Source: an uncultured Dorea sp.
GTDB lineage: Bacteria; Bacillota; Clostridia; Lachnospirales; Lachnospiraceae
DNA: 50,936 bases
Direction of reading: 5' to 3'
Assembly (NCBI GenBank): GCA_900550865.1
Contig: URTM01000019.1
Coordinates: forward strand, 1-50,936
Notes under the pieces: model-generated
Seen by the model: the letters and a program-made list of their open reading frames with translations, nothing else
The model's database searches: none
Told to the model about the DNA's origin: nothing
Shown here: piece by piece, positions 32,743 to 41,329 of the stretch
Layout of the letters: each line of letters starts with the position of its first letter
Position numbering within the stretch: position 1 is the stretch's first letter
Made by a program: the position numbers and the translations under genes

Positions 32743-33234
32743 ATGGGAGAATTTACGCATTTTAATGAACAGGGACATGCAGTAATGGTCGATGTCAGTG
32801 AAAAATCAGACACGGTGCGTGAAGCAACGGCAGAGGGAAGAATCCGCATGTCGGAAGAGTGCTTTGAAAAAGTGAAGACTGGCGGGATGAAAAAAGGTGA
32901 CGTCCTTGGAACGGCAAGAATTGCGGGAATCATGGGTGCAAAGAGAACCTCAGATCTGATCCCGCTGTGCCACATTCTGAATCTCAGTAAAGTTACGTTA
33001 GAATTTGAATACATAGAGGAAACCTGTGAGATTGAAGCGCGGTGCACAACGAAGACGGTCGGAAAGACCGGTGTAGAGATGGAAGCACTCACCGGCGTGC
33101 AGGTGGCGCTGCTTACGATTTATGATATGTGTAAAGCGGTGGATAAAGGCATGTGCATGAATGGCATCCGTCTGTTAAAGAAAACAGGTGGAAAAAGCGG
33201 CGTATGGGAAGCCGAACAGGAGCCGGACAGATGA
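32743..33234 (+). CDS. moaC: Cyclic pyranopterin monophosphate synthase MoaC
   Basis: 163 residues, normal length, from the ATG at 32743 (GAAGGAG 8 bases upstream). MoaC converts the MoaA product 3',8-cyclo-dihydro-GTP to cyclic pyranopterin monophosphate. Signatures: AVMVDVSEK, KGDVLGTARIAGIMGAKRT, LIPLCHIL and KTGVEMEALTGVQVALLTIYD, with the active-site Lys and Asp in the last two. Its stop overlaps the moaA start (ATGA), so the two enzymes of the first pathway step are translationally coupled. Confidence 0.96.
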   Translation: MGEFTHFNEQGHAVMVDVSEKSDTVREATAEGRIRMSEECFEKVKTGGMKKGDVLGTARIAGIMGAKRTSDLIPLCHILNLSKVTLEFEYIEETCEIEARCTTKTVGKTGVEMEALTGVQVALLTIYDMCKAVDKGMCMNGIRLLKKTGGKSGVWEAEQEPDR

Positions 33235-34196
33235 TCGATGCTGCGGGAAGAACGATTGATTATATGCGGATCTCCATCACGGACCGCTGTAATTTAAGAT
33301 GCAGGTACTGTATGCCGGATGGAATCACACAGGTGGCAATGTCTGAGATCCTGACTTATGAAGAGATCCGGAAGGTGTGTATGCTTGCGGCAGAACTTGG
33401 GATCCGGAAGATCAAGATCACAGGCGGGGAGCCACTTGTAAGGAAAGGCTGTGTGGATCTGATCCGGATGATAAAGGAGATACCGGGTATCATACAGGTG
33501 ACGATGACAACAAACGGCGTCTTACTGAAAGAGAACCTGGAAGCATTAAAACGTGCCGGACTGGATGGGATCAATATCAGTCTGGACACACTAGATTATG
33601 AGAAATATTACAAGATCACCGGGACAGATGCCTGCGGTACGGTACTGGAAGCGGTAAAAGCTGCGGCAGAAAGTGGGATACGGACGAAAGTGAACAGTGT
33701 ATTGCAGGATGCCGGTGACAGGCAGGAATGGCGGCCGCTGATAAGACTGGCGGAGAAAAATCCGGTGGATGTAAGGTTCATAGAACTGATGCCGATCGGC
33801 TGCGGGAAGAAGAATACAGGTGTATCAAATCTGGAATTACTGGAAGACATGAAAAAAGCCTATCCGGATATTAGTAAAGATACCAGAATACATGGAAACG
33901 GACCGGCGGTATATTATCAGATCCCGGGATTCGAAGGAAGCATCGGCTTCATCAGTGCGATGCATGGCAAATTCTGCAGCACCTGTAACCGTATCCGGCT
34001 GACTTCAACCGGAGACCTGAAGCCGTGTCTGTGCTACGGGGATACCTATCCGCTTAGAGAACTATTGCGTGGTGGAGCGGATGACGAGATAAGAGAACAG
34101 ATAAAGAAAGCCATTGAAAACAAACCGGCAGCACATTGTTTTGAAGAGCCGGGCGCGATTACGGAAGCACATCAGATGGCGCAGATTGGAGGATAA
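33231..34196 (+). CDS. moaA: GTP 3',8-cyclase MoaA (radical SAM)
   Basis: 321 residues from the ATG at 33231, which overlaps the moaC stop. N-terminal radical-SAM cluster motif CNLRCRYCMP (CxxxCxxC), then KIKITGGEPLVRKGC; C-terminal second [4Fe-4S] motif FCSTCNRIRLTSTGDLKPCL. It ends in Gly-Gly (AQIGG), the C-terminal dipeptide needed for activity in MoaA. It carries out the first step from GTP. All functional motifs are intact. Confidence 0.96.
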   Translation: MIDAAGRTIDYMRISITDRCNLRCRYCMPDGITQVAMSEILTYEEIRKVCMLAAELGIRKIKITGGEPLVRKGCVDLIRMIKEIPGIIQVTMTTNGVLLKENLEALKRAGLDGINISLDTLDYEKYYKITGTDACGTVLEAVKAAAESGIRTKVNSVLQDAGDRQEWRPLIRLAEKNPVDVRFIELMPIGCGKKNTGVSNLELLEDMKKAYPDISKDTRIHGNGPAVYYQIPGFEGSIGFISAMHGKFCSTCNRIRLTSTGDLKPCLCYGDTYPLRELLRGGADDEIREQIKKAIENKPAAHCFEEPGAITEAHQMAQIGG

Positions 34197-34203
34197 AGAC
34201 AGG

Positions 34204-35172
34204 ATGGATCAGAAGAAAGGCGTGATCAGAGGAATCTGTATCAGCAAAAAAAGAGGAACTGCCAAATATCCGGTGGAGTCGGCACGGATCGTACCGGACT
34301 GGGGGATCGAAGAAGATGCACACGGCGGAAAATGGCACAGACAGATCAGTCTCCTTGCACTGGAGAAGATCGAAGCATTCCGGGAGCAGGGAGCCGATGT
34401 AAATTTTGGTGCATTTGGAGAAAATCTGATCGTAGAGGGATTTGACTTGAGAAATGTTCCGGTCGATTCCGAGATCCGGATCGGAGACTGTGTGAGACTT
34501 AAAGTTACACAGATTGGAAAAGAATGTCACAGCCACTGCGCAATCTATCAGCGGATGGGAGACTGCATTATGCCGAGAGAAGGCATTTTTGCAGAGGTAT
34601 TGACTGGTGGAAGAATCCGTGTGGGTGACGAAGTGGAAGTTGTGATGCCGGAGAAAAAACGTCCGTACAGCGTGGCAGTGATCACACTGAGTGATAAAGC
34701 ATTTGCCGGAGAGCGGGAAGACTTAAGCGGGCCGGCGATTGAGAAGATATTAAGAGAAAGCAGAGAAAAAGATCATATCATATTTGACATAAAGGAGTCA
34801 CTTCTTCTGCCGGATGGCGAGGAAGGATTAAAGAAACAGCTGATCCGTCTGGCAGATCAGAGACAGGTTGACCTGATCCTGACAACGGGCGGGACAGGAT
34901 TTGCCCCAAGGGATGTGACGCCGGAAGCCACGATCGCAGTCTGTGACCGCATGGCAAATGGAATCGCAGATGCGATCCGGAATTACTCGATGACGATCAC
35001 AGACCGGGCGATGTTCAGCCGGGCAGTATCCGGACTCCGGAAGAAGACACTGATCATCAATCTTCCGGGAAGTCCGAAAGCAGTGACGGAAGCATTGGAG
35101 TATATCCTTCCGAAACTTCCTCACGGACTGGATGTCCTGCGGGGAAATGTACAGGAATGTGGCAGGAAATAA
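34204..35172 (+). CDS. MOSC-MogA fusion protein
   Basis: 322 residues from the ATG at 34204 (GGAGG 12 bases upstream). Residues 1 to about 148 are a MOSC domain: DAHGGKWHRQISLLALEKIE, FGAFGENLIVEG and the region GKECHSHCAIYQRMGDC, whose Cys is the expected sulfur/cofactor ligand. From about 152 a MogA/MoaB domain follows: VAVITLSDKAFAGEREDLSG, DLILTTGGTGFAPRDVTPEAT and INLPGSPKAV, the molybdopterin adenylyltransferase. MOSC proteins handle sulfur for or carry Moco, so the fusion may pass adenylylated molybdopterin on or sulfurate the finished cofactor. Confidence 0.9.
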   Translation: MDQKKGVIRGICISKKRGTAKYPVESARIVPDWGIEEDAHGGKWHRQISLLALEKIEAFREQGADVNFGAFGENLIVEGFDLRNVPVDSEIRIGDCVRLKVTQIGKECHSHCAIYQRMGDCIMPREGIFAEVLTGGRIRVGDEVEVVMPEKKRPYSVAVITLSDKAFAGEREDLSGPAIEKILRESREKDHIIFDIKESLLLPDGEEGLKKQLIRLADQRQVDLILTTGGTGFAPRDVTPEATIAVCDRMANGIADAIRNYSMTITDRAMFSRAVSGLRKKTLIINLPGSPKAVTEALEYILPKLPHGLDVLRGNVQECGRK

Positions 35173-35236
35173 TCTTGTTACAGATATAGCAACTGGTAAA
35201 TCTATCAGAAAGCACAAGAAAAAGGAGAAAAGTATT

Positions 35237-36127
35237 ATGAAGAACCAGATGGTAAAAAGAATCGCATCTGTCCTCCTGGCAGGAGTGATGGTAGTTTCAC
35301 TGGCAGCATGCGGAGGAAACAAAAAGACAGAAGAAAAGAAGACAGATGACAGCAAAAAGAGCAGCAAAAAAGAGACAGAGATCCAGGTATTCATCGCAGC
35401 AAGTCTGAACACAGTTATGACAGAGCTTGCAAAAGAGTACAACGAAGATCATCCGGAGGTGAAGATCACATTTAACGCAGACAGCTCCGGAACACTGCTG
35501 ACACAGATCGAAGAGGGATATGAGTGTGACCTGTTCTTCTCTGCAGCACAGAAGCAGATGGATCAGCTCGAAGATGACGGACTGGTAGTAGACGGCACAA
35601 GAGCAAATGTCCTGAATAACCAGGTGGTAGTTATCTCCTTAAAAGACAGCGGAACAAAGGTAACAGGTCTTGAGAACTTAAAAGATGCCAAGAGTATCGC
35701 ACTTGCAGGCGGAAGTGTTCCGGTTGGAAAATATACAAGACAGGCACTGGTAAATCTTGGAACACTAAAGGCTGACGGTGAAGTAGATGCCATTACAACA
35801 GACCAGGTATCACAGGCACTCGGCGGAGTGGAGATCAGTGAAGAAGGCAACGTAAGTAAAGTACTTACAGCAGTAGCAGAAGGATCCTGCGAAGTTGGAA
35901 CAACATACTATTCAGATACTTACGGATATGAAGACAAACTGGATATCCTTCAGGTTGTAAGCTATGATCTGACAGGTGATGTTATCTATCCGATCTGCCA
36001 GGTACAGAATGACGAAGCAGATAAGACACAGACTGCAGCAGCAAAAGACTTCTACAAATTCGTATTATCTGACAAGGCTAAGAAAGTCTTCGATGCATAC
36101 TATTTCGACACAGACGTAGAAAGATAA
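35237..36127 (+). CDS. modA: Molybdate ABC transporter substrate-binding lipoprotein ModA
   Basis: 296 residues from the ATG at 35237 (AAAGGAG 9 bases upstream). A lipoprotein signal is clear: hydrophobic stretch then LAAC with Cys25, followed by a Lys/Ser-rich linker. The mature part is ModA: IQVFIAASLNTVMTELAKEY, FNADSSGTLLTQIEEG, DLFFSAAQKQMD and VGTTYYSDTYG. It captures molybdate (or tungstate) outside the cell for ModBC. Sixty-four bases separate it from the upstream gene. A terminator-like hairpin follows before modB, which would keep the binding protein in excess of the membrane complex. Confidence 0.94.
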   Translation: MKNQMVKRIASVLLAGVMVVSLAACGGNKKTEEKKTDDSKKSSKKETEIQVFIAASLNTVMTELAKEYNEDHPEVKITFNADSSGTLLTQIEEGYECDLFFSAAQKQMDQLEDDGLVVDGTRANVLNNQVVVISLKDSGTKVTGLENLKDAKSIALAGGSVPVGKYTRQALVNLGTLKADGEVDAITTDQVSQALGGVEISEEGNVSKVLTAVAEGSCEVGTTYYSDTYGYEDKLDILQVVSYDLTGDVIYPICQVQNDEADKTQTAAAKDFYKFVLSDKAKKVFDAYYFDTDVER

Positions 36128-36146
36128 GAAGCTTTATAGTATGAAA

Positions 36147-36191
36147 GACAGAAAATATGCAGGCGGTTGCGGCTGCATGTTTTCTGTTTTT
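36147..36191 (+). terminator. Attenuator-type terminator between modA and modB
   Basis: ACAGAAAAtATGCAG (36147-36161) pairs with CTGCATgTTTTCTGT (36172-36186), loop about 10 nt, followed by TTTT. It may reduce, not abolish, transcription into modBC. Confidence 0.7.
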
Positions 36192-36258
36192 CGAAGTGTG
36201 TAATAGAGAAGTATGTAATAGATAAAGTGTGTAATAGATGAAACAGGAGGAAGTTACC

Positions 36259-36963
36259 ATGGATGCAGTGGTAGAAATACTGAAAGGACTGGACTACAGT
36301 CCATTGTATGTATCGTTGAAGACAGGAATCGTTGCAACGATATTCTCATTTTTTCTCGGACTCTTTGCAGCGAGAAAGGTGATCAAGGCAGGGCCGAAAG
36401 TGAAAGCAATTGCGGATGGAATCCTGACACTGCCGATGGTACTGCCGCCGACGGCAGCAGGATTCTTCCTGCTTCTTCTGTTCAGCAGAAGACGTCCGTT
36501 CGGTATCATGTTGTACGAACAATTTGGCATCAAAGTCGTACAGACCTGGGCGGGCTGTATCATAGCAGCGACTGTGATCGCATTTCCACTGATGTACAGA
36601 AATGCAAGAGCGGCATTCGAACAGATCGATGTGAACCTGATCCATGCGGCAAGAACGCTTGGCATGCCGGAATATAAGATCTTCTGGAAGGTTGCGGTTC
36701 CTTCGGCAGGACCGGGACTGGTAGCAGGTACGATCCTGACATTTGCAAGAGCGCTTGGAGAGTATGGTGCAACATCCATGCTTGCGGGCAATATTCCGGG
36801 AAAGACGGGAACCATTTCCCAGAGGATCGCAATGGTCATCCAGGACGGCGATTATCTGACGGCGGGAATCTGGGTTGTGATCATTATGCTGGTTGCGTTC
36901 GTGCTGATCGTCCTTATGAATCTGGTGACCGGTCAGAATATGAAGAATATCCGGAGATGGTAG
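36259..36963 (+). CDS. modB: Molybdate ABC transporter permease ModB
   Basis: 234 residues from the ATG at 36259 with ACAGGAGG 8 bases upstream. About five to six membrane spans and the ModB features LTLPMVLPPTAAGFFLLLLF and the EAA loop AARTLGMPEYKIFWKVAVPS, then TFARALGEYGATSMLAGNIPG. It forms the transmembrane channel with ModC. An extra in-frame start at 36238 is possible but has no site. Confidence 0.95.
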   Translation: MDAVVEILKGLDYSPLYVSLKTGIVATIFSFFLGLFAARKVIKAGPKVKAIADGILTLPMVLPPTAAGFFLLLLFSRRRPFGIMLYEQFGIKVVQTWAGCIIAATVIAFPLMYRNARAAFEQIDVNLIHAARTLGMPEYKIFWKVAVPSAGPGLVAGTILTFARALGEYGATSMLAGNIPGKTGTISQRIAMVIQDGDYLTAGIWVVIIMLVAFVLIVLMNLVTGQNMKNIRRW

Positions 36964-36975
36964 GAGGAACGACAG

Positions 36976-38025
36976 ATGGCGATGGAAGTAAAGATACATA
37001 AAAAACTTGGAGAGTATGAGCTGGATGTACACTGGAAATCCACGAAGAAAAGAATCGGGATCCTCGGTGCTTCCGGAAGTGGGAAGAGTCTGATGCTGAA
37101 AAGCATTGCAGGGATCGAGCATCCGGATCAGGGACATATCCAGATCGGAGATCATGTGCTGTATGATTCGGATTCCAGAACATGTTTAAAACCGCAGAAG
37201 AGAAATGTCGGCTATATGTTCCAGAACTATGCACTGTTCCCAACGATGACCGTGGAGCAGAATGTAGGAGCCGGACTTTCCGGTGATAAAAAGAAGAAAC
37301 AGGAACAGGTGCAGAAGATGATCCGTCATTTCCGCCTGGAGGGACTGGAAAAGAGACTTCCGAGAGAGCTTTCCGGCGGGCAGCAGCAGAGAGTTGCACT
37401 GGCGAGGATCATGGCATATGAACCATCCGTCATTCTTCTTGATGAACCATTTTCGGCACTGGATGTCTTCTTAAAAGACCGTCTGCAGCAGGAGATGATG
37501 GAACTCTTAAGTGATTATGACGGAACGGTGATCCTGGTGTCCCACAGCAGGGATGAGATCTACCGGTTCAGCGAGGAACTTCTGGTCATTGATGACGGGA
37601 AACAGATCTGTTACGGTGATATGAAGGCAATCTTCGACCGACCGGAACAGGTGGAAGCCGCAAGGCTTACCGGATGTAAGAACATTGTTCTGGTAAAATG
37701 GCTGGATGAACACAGTATTGAGATCCCGGACTGGGGAACAAAGCTTCATCTGGAGCAGAAGATCGATGCAGAGGTTACACACATCGGGCTCCGTGCACAC
37801 GAATTCATCCCGGTGTGGGGCGAAAGAGAAGATAACTGTATTCCGGTTAAAGTAAAAGGAAAGGCAGAATTCCCATTTGAATGGAAATATTTCTTAAAAG
37901 GTGAGACCGAAGAAAGCGATGACATCTGTTGGTATGTGCAGAAAACTCTCTGGAACGAACTGACAGAAAAGGGCATTCCGGATTACCTGAAACTGCCGGA
38001 AAAAGAGATTCTTTTGCTGAAATGA
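36976..38025 (+). CDS. modC: Molybdate ABC transporter ATPase ModC
   Basis: 349 residues. Walker A GASGSGKSLMLKSI (about 34-47), Q-loop YMFQNYALFP, signature LSGGQQQRVALARIM, Walker B VILLDEPFSALD and H-loop VSHSRDEIYRFSE. The C-terminal 110 residues form a regulatory-type domain that does not closely resemble the MOP/DiMOP fold by eye. TAGGAGG precedes the ATG, 12 bases after modB. It is the last gene of the operon and is followed by a hairpin overlapping the next promoter region. Confidence 0.93.
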   Translation: MAMEVKIHKKLGEYELDVHWKSTKKRIGILGASGSGKSLMLKSIAGIEHPDQGHIQIGDHVLYDSDSRTCLKPQKRNVGYMFQNYALFPTMTVEQNVGAGLSGDKKKKQEQVQKMIRHFRLEGLEKRLPRELSGGQQQRVALARIMAYEPSVILLDEPFSALDVFLKDRLQQEMMELLSDYDGTVILVSHSRDEIYRFSEELLVIDDGKQICYGDMKAIFDRPEQVEAARLTGCKNIVLVKWLDEHSIEIPDWGTKLHLEQKIDAEVTHIGLRAHEFIPVWGEREDNCIPVKVKGKAEFPFEWKYFLKGETEESDDICWYVQKTLWNELTEKGIPDYLKLPEKEILLLK

Positions 38026-38040
38026 AAATCATGCTATAAT
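38012..38040 (+). promoter_or_regulatory. Promoter of nfo, inside the end of modC
   Basis: TTTTGC (38012-38017), 17-base spacer, TATAAT (38035-38040) preceded by TGC. The -35 region lies in the last codons of modC. Transcription would start near 38047, within the following hairpin. Confidence 0.55.
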
Positions 38041-38087
38041 GAGCGTTAGCGGACTGGCATATGCCGGTTCTCTGACGCTTATTTTAT
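38041..38087 (+). terminator. Terminator of the Moco/mod operon
   Basis: AGCGTTAG (38042-38049) pairs with CTGACGCT (38072-38079); the loop contains the palindrome GGCATATGCC. TTATTTTAT follows. As it overlaps the predicted nfo transcript start, only half of it would be in nfo mRNA. Confidence 0.65.
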
Positions 38088-38098
38088 GGAGGAAAATA

Positions 38099-38941
38099 AT
38101 GTATACAATCGGAACACACATGTCCATCGTGGGAGGGATTGCGAAGACTGCCGAAAATGTGGTAAAGATGAATGCCAATACGATGCAGATCTTCAGCAGG
38201 AATCCGCGTGGATCGAGTTATAAAACATATACACCGGAAGAAACAGACAGATTCCAGCAGATCCGTAAGAGCCATGCATTCGGACCGGTTCTTGCACATG
38301 CACCGTATACGATGAATCTGGCGAGTGCAACGGAGAAGACGTATGAATTCGCCTGTACGGTGATCCGGGAAGATATCAGACGTATGGATGAGCTGCAGAT
38401 AGAGAATCTGGTATTTCATCCGGGCAGTCATACCGGGATCGGAGAAGAAGCCGGAATTGCGAATATTATCCGAGGACTGGATCAGGCAATCACCGGTTCG
38501 GAGAATATTACAATCCTGCTGGAAACGATGAGTGGGAAAGGGACGGAGATTGGATACCGCTTTGAACAGTTAAAGCAGATCCGGGACGGTGTGCAGCATC
38601 CGGAACGGATCGGAATCTGTCTGGATACCTGTCACGTGTTTGCGGCTGGATATGATATCGTCCATGATCTGGACGGGGTACTGGAAGAATTTGACCGGAT
38701 ACTGGGACTGCCGCTTTTAAGAGCGATTCATCTGAATGACAGTATGATGCCGTTTGGTTCAAGGAAGGACCGGCATGCAGTGATCGGAGGCGGAGAGATC
38801 GGGCTGGAAGCCCTGCTGAATGTGATGCGTCATCCGAAGCTTAAAGATCTGCCATTCTATCTGGAGACACCGCTTGACGATGCCGGACATAAAGAAGAAA
38901 TTGAAAGACTGAAGGAATATCTGGGAGAAATACAGGAATAA
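38099..38941 (+). CDS. nfo: Endonuclease IV (AP endonuclease)
   Basis: 280 residues from the ATG at 38099, with TGGAGG 8 bases upstream; the longer frame to 38039 is the promoter region. Nfo is a tri-zinc TIM-barrel enzyme that cuts DNA at abasic sites. Metal and family motifs in order: GTHMSIVGG, LAHAPYTMN, LVFHPGSHTG, LLETMSGKG, CLDTCHVFAAGYD, IHLNDS and DRHAVIGGGEIG. Full length. It overlaps nothing and is followed after 14 bases by the trmO-dus fusion, probably co-transcribed. Confidence 0.95.
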   Translation: MYTIGTHMSIVGGIAKTAENVVKMNANTMQIFSRNPRGSSYKTYTPEETDRFQQIRKSHAFGPVLAHAPYTMNLASATEKTYEFACTVIREDIRRMDELQIENLVFHPGSHTGIGEEAGIANIIRGLDQAITGSENITILLETMSGKGTEIGYRFEQLKQIRDGVQHPERIGICLDTCHVFAAGYDIVHDLDGVLEEFDRILGLPLLRAIHLNDSMMPFGSRKDRHAVIGGGEIGLEALLNVMRHPKLKDLPFYLETPLDDAGHKEEIERLKEYLGEIQE

Positions 38942-38955
38942 GGAGCAGGAAATAT

Positions 38956-40587
38956 TTGAAACAATTAGAATATATTGCGAGAATTCATACGGACTTTCCG
39001 ACGAAATTCGGGATTCCGAGACAGGCGGGACTTGTGAATACAAAAGGGACGATCGTGTTCGAACCGGAATACCGCAAAGAAGAGGCATTAAAGGGACTGG
39101 AAGAGTATTCACATCTGTGGCTGATATGGGAATTCTCGGAGGCTGTCAGAGAGAACTGGAGTCCGACGGTGCGTCCGCCAAGACTTGGTGGAAATAGGAG
39201 GTGCGGTGTATTTGCAACCCGGTCACCGTTCCGCCCGAATCCGATCGGATTATCCTGTGTAAAGCTGTTGGGAATTGAAAAACATCCGGAAAAAGGAATG
39301 GTCATCGAAGTAGAAGGGGCAGATCTGCTGGATGGAACACCGATATTCGATATCAAACCATATCTTCCGTATGTGGACTGCGTGCCGGATGCCAGAGGCG
39401 GATTTGCCGACAGGGTGAAGAATTATGCGTTGGAGGTAGAGATTCCGGAGAACCTTCTATTAAAACTTCCGGAGAAACAGCGGGAGTGTGTAAGAGAGAT
39501 TCTTGCTGAAGATCCGAGACCGTCTTATCAAAATGATCCGGACAGAGTGTACGGAATGGAGTATGCCGGATATGAAATCAAATTCCGGGTAAAAGACCGC
39601 ATACTGACGGTGTGCGAAGTAGAAGGGGGCATGAAGGTGAAGTATTATCTTGCACCATTAGAAGGAATCACAACCTATATATACCGGAGGGCGTATCACA
39701 CACATTACCGTCCGATGGAGAAATATTTTACGCCATTTCTGGTACCGCATACGAAAAAAGATTTTAATACACGGGAGAAGAATGATATTCTGCCGGAGCA
39801 TAATCCGGACATGTATCTGGTACCGCAGATCCTGGCAAATGATGCAAAAGGATTTCTGGATACGGTAGAAAAGTTAAAAGTATATGGATATGATGAGGTG
39901 AATCTGAATCTCGGGTGTCCGTCCAAGACAGTTGTATCGAAGGGGCGTGGCTCGGGATTTCTGATCCATACGGAGGAACTGGACCGCTTTCTGGATGAGA
40001 TCTATTCGAAAGCAGATGTGAAGATCTCCATCAAGACAAGAATCGGAAAATTTGACGCCGATGAGTGGGCGGAGCTTCTGCGGATCTATAACCAGTATCC
40101 GGTGGAAGAATTGATCGTGCATCCGAGGGTGCAGCAGCAGTTTTACAAAGGACATCCGGATCTGGATGCATTTGCGGATGCGGTAAGAGAATGTAAGCAT
40201 CCATTGTGCTATAACGGTGATATTTTCACGCCGGAGGATATGGAGAAGTTAAAGAGCCGGTTCCCGGAGACGTCATGCATTATGCTTGGACGAGGAATCT
40301 TAAGAAATCCAGAGCTGACAGACATCATGGAATCCGGAGAAAGAAGAATCGATGCGAAGAAATTAAGGGCATTCCACGATCAGATCTATCAAGAGTATCA
40401 GGAGGTCAGCTGTGGGGATAAGAATGTGCTGTTTAAGATGAAAGAACTCTGGTGTTATCTTGGAACATTATTCCCGGATAAAGAAAAACAGCTGAAAAAG
40501 ATCCGGAAAGCGGAGAAGCTGGACAGATACGAAGCAGTTGTAGAGGAACTATTAAGTCATAATTATATTGAACTTCCACGTAGTTGA
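38956..40587 (+). CDS. TrmO-Dus fusion: tRNA t6A37 methyltransferase domain plus dihydrouridine synthase
   Basis: 543 residues from a TTG at 38956 with AGGAG 10 bases upstream. Residues 1-225 are TrmO/TsaA (YIARIHTDFPTKFGIPRQAG, CGVFATRSPFRPNPIGLS, GADLLDGTPIFDIKPYLPY), which methylates N6-threonylcarbamoyladenosine at position 37. Residues 226-543 are a tRNA-dihydrouridine synthase: YYLAPLEGITTYIYRRAY, NLNLGCPSKTVVSKGRGSGF with the catalytic Cys, ELIVHPRVQQQFYKG and CYNGDIFTPEDME, IMLGRGILRNP. The join is at a Met (39631) with AGGGGG just upstream, so a separate Dus may also be made. Both parts look complete. This fusion is not one I know as standard. Confidence 0.88.
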   Translation: MKQLEYIARIHTDFPTKFGIPRQAGLVNTKGTIVFEPEYRKEEALKGLEEYSHLWLIWEFSEAVRENWSPTVRPPRLGGNRRCGVFATRSPFRPNPIGLSCVKLLGIEKHPEKGMVIEVEGADLLDGTPIFDIKPYLPYVDCVPDARGGFADRVKNYALEVEIPENLLLKLPEKQRECVREILAEDPRPSYQNDPDRVYGMEYAGYEIKFRVKDRILTVCEVEGGMKVKYYLAPLEGITTYIYRRAYHTHYRPMEKYFTPFLVPHTKKDFNTREKNDILPEHNPDMYLVPQILANDAKGFLDTVEKLKVYGYDEVNLNLGCPSKTVVSKGRGSGFLIHTEELDRFLDEIYSKADVKISIKTRIGKFDADEWAELLRIYNQYPVEELIVHPRVQQQFYKGHPDLDAFADAVRECKHPLCYNGDIFTPEDMEKLKSRFPETSCIMLGRGILRNPELTDIMESGERRIDAKKLRAFHDQIYQEYQEVSCGDKNVLFKMKELWCYLGTLFPDKEKQLKKIRKAEKLDRYEAVVEELLSHNYIELPRS

Positions 40588-40627
40588 AAGAAGCTGTCGG
40601 TGGCAGGTTCTGGAGATTAAAGTAAAC
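40585..40627 (+). repeat. Dispersed hairpin repeat, copy 4
   Basis: AAGAAGCTGTCGGTGGCAGG (40589-40608) with TTCTGGAGATTAAAGTA following; CTGTC/GGCAG pairs through a G-U. It starts two bases before the trmO-dus stop codon ends, so it may take part in the 3' end of that mRNA. Confidence 0.65.
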
Positions 40628-40641
40628 AATTATTCGAAAGG

Positions 40642-40690
40642 AAGAGACTGTAGATATGATTAAGAATAAAGTCCTGCAGTCTCTTTACTT
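40642..40690 (+). terminator. Terminator after trmO-dus
   Basis: AAGAGACTG (40642-40650) and CAGTCTCTT (40677-40685) form a 9-bp stem with a 26-nt loop, followed by TACTTTT. It overlaps the -35 of the next promoter. Confidence 0.6.
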
Positions 40691-40712
40691 TTGAAATAAT
40701 ATGCAATATAAT
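40684..40712 (+). promoter_or_regulatory. Promoter of the XRE-cupin regulator
   Basis: TTTACT (40684-40689), 17-base spacer, perfect TATAAT (40707-40712). The start codon is about 48 bases further. Confidence 0.75.
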
Positions 40713-40760
40713 AGATAAAAATTCTATATACAGGAATTTTGAAAAAGGGAGGGACATGAA

Positions 40761-41315
40761 TTGGATCATTTGAATGAATTAATTGCAGAGAATCTGAAAG
40801 ATATCCGGAAAGGAAAAGGACTGAGTCTGGAACAGGTGTCATCCCTTACCACGATCAGCAAAAGTATGTTAAGTCAGCTGGAAAGAGGAGAAGTCAATCC
40901 GACGATATCGACGGTGTACAAGCTGGCACTGGGATTGAAGGTGCCGGTTACGGCATTTACGGCAGACAAACCACAGCCGTTCTTCGAAACCGGGAAGAAA
41001 GAGGTGGAACCTCTGGCGGGTGATGACGGCAGATACCGCCTTTATCCGATCTTCAGCTTCCGGGAAGGACAGGATTTTGAGATCTTCGATCTGGAATTTG
41101 ACGAGGGAGGCATGATGCAGGCGAACCGCCAGATGAACGGTACGAGAGAATTCATTACCGTGTATTCCGGCGAACTGACACTGATCTTCAAAGATCAGGA
41201 ATATGTACTGAAAGCCGGCGATGCGGCTTCGTACAATGCTTTTGATGATTATGTGTATAAGAATACAGGAAAAGGAATGGTGACTGCGAATATCGTAGTA
41301 CACTATCCGAATTAG
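40761..41315 (+). CDS. XRE-family regulator with C-terminal cupin domain
   Basis: 184 residues from the TTG at 40761, preceded by GGGAGGG. Residues 5-62 are a helix-turn-helix of the lambda-repressor type (ENLKDIRKGKGLSLEQVSSL, then SKSMLSQLERGEVNPTISTV). Residues 110-182 are a cupin beta-barrel (EGGMMQANRQMNGTREFITV, GELTLIFKDQEYVLKAGDAA). Such regulators typically sense a small metabolite and repress a nearby or distant amino-acid, polyamine or sugar pathway. It is probably co-transcribed with the ProX-like gene 14 bases downstream; target unknown. Confidence 0.88.
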   Translation: MDHLNELIAENLKDIRKGKGLSLEQVSSLTTISKSMLSQLERGEVNPTISTVYKLALGLKVPVTAFTADKPQPFFETGKKEVEPLAGDDGRYRLYPIFSFREGQDFEIFDLEFDEGGMMQANRQMNGTREFITVYSGELTLIFKDQEYVLKAGDAASYNAFDDYVYKNTGKGMVTANIVVHYPN

Positions 41316-41329
41316 AAAGGAGAAACAGC

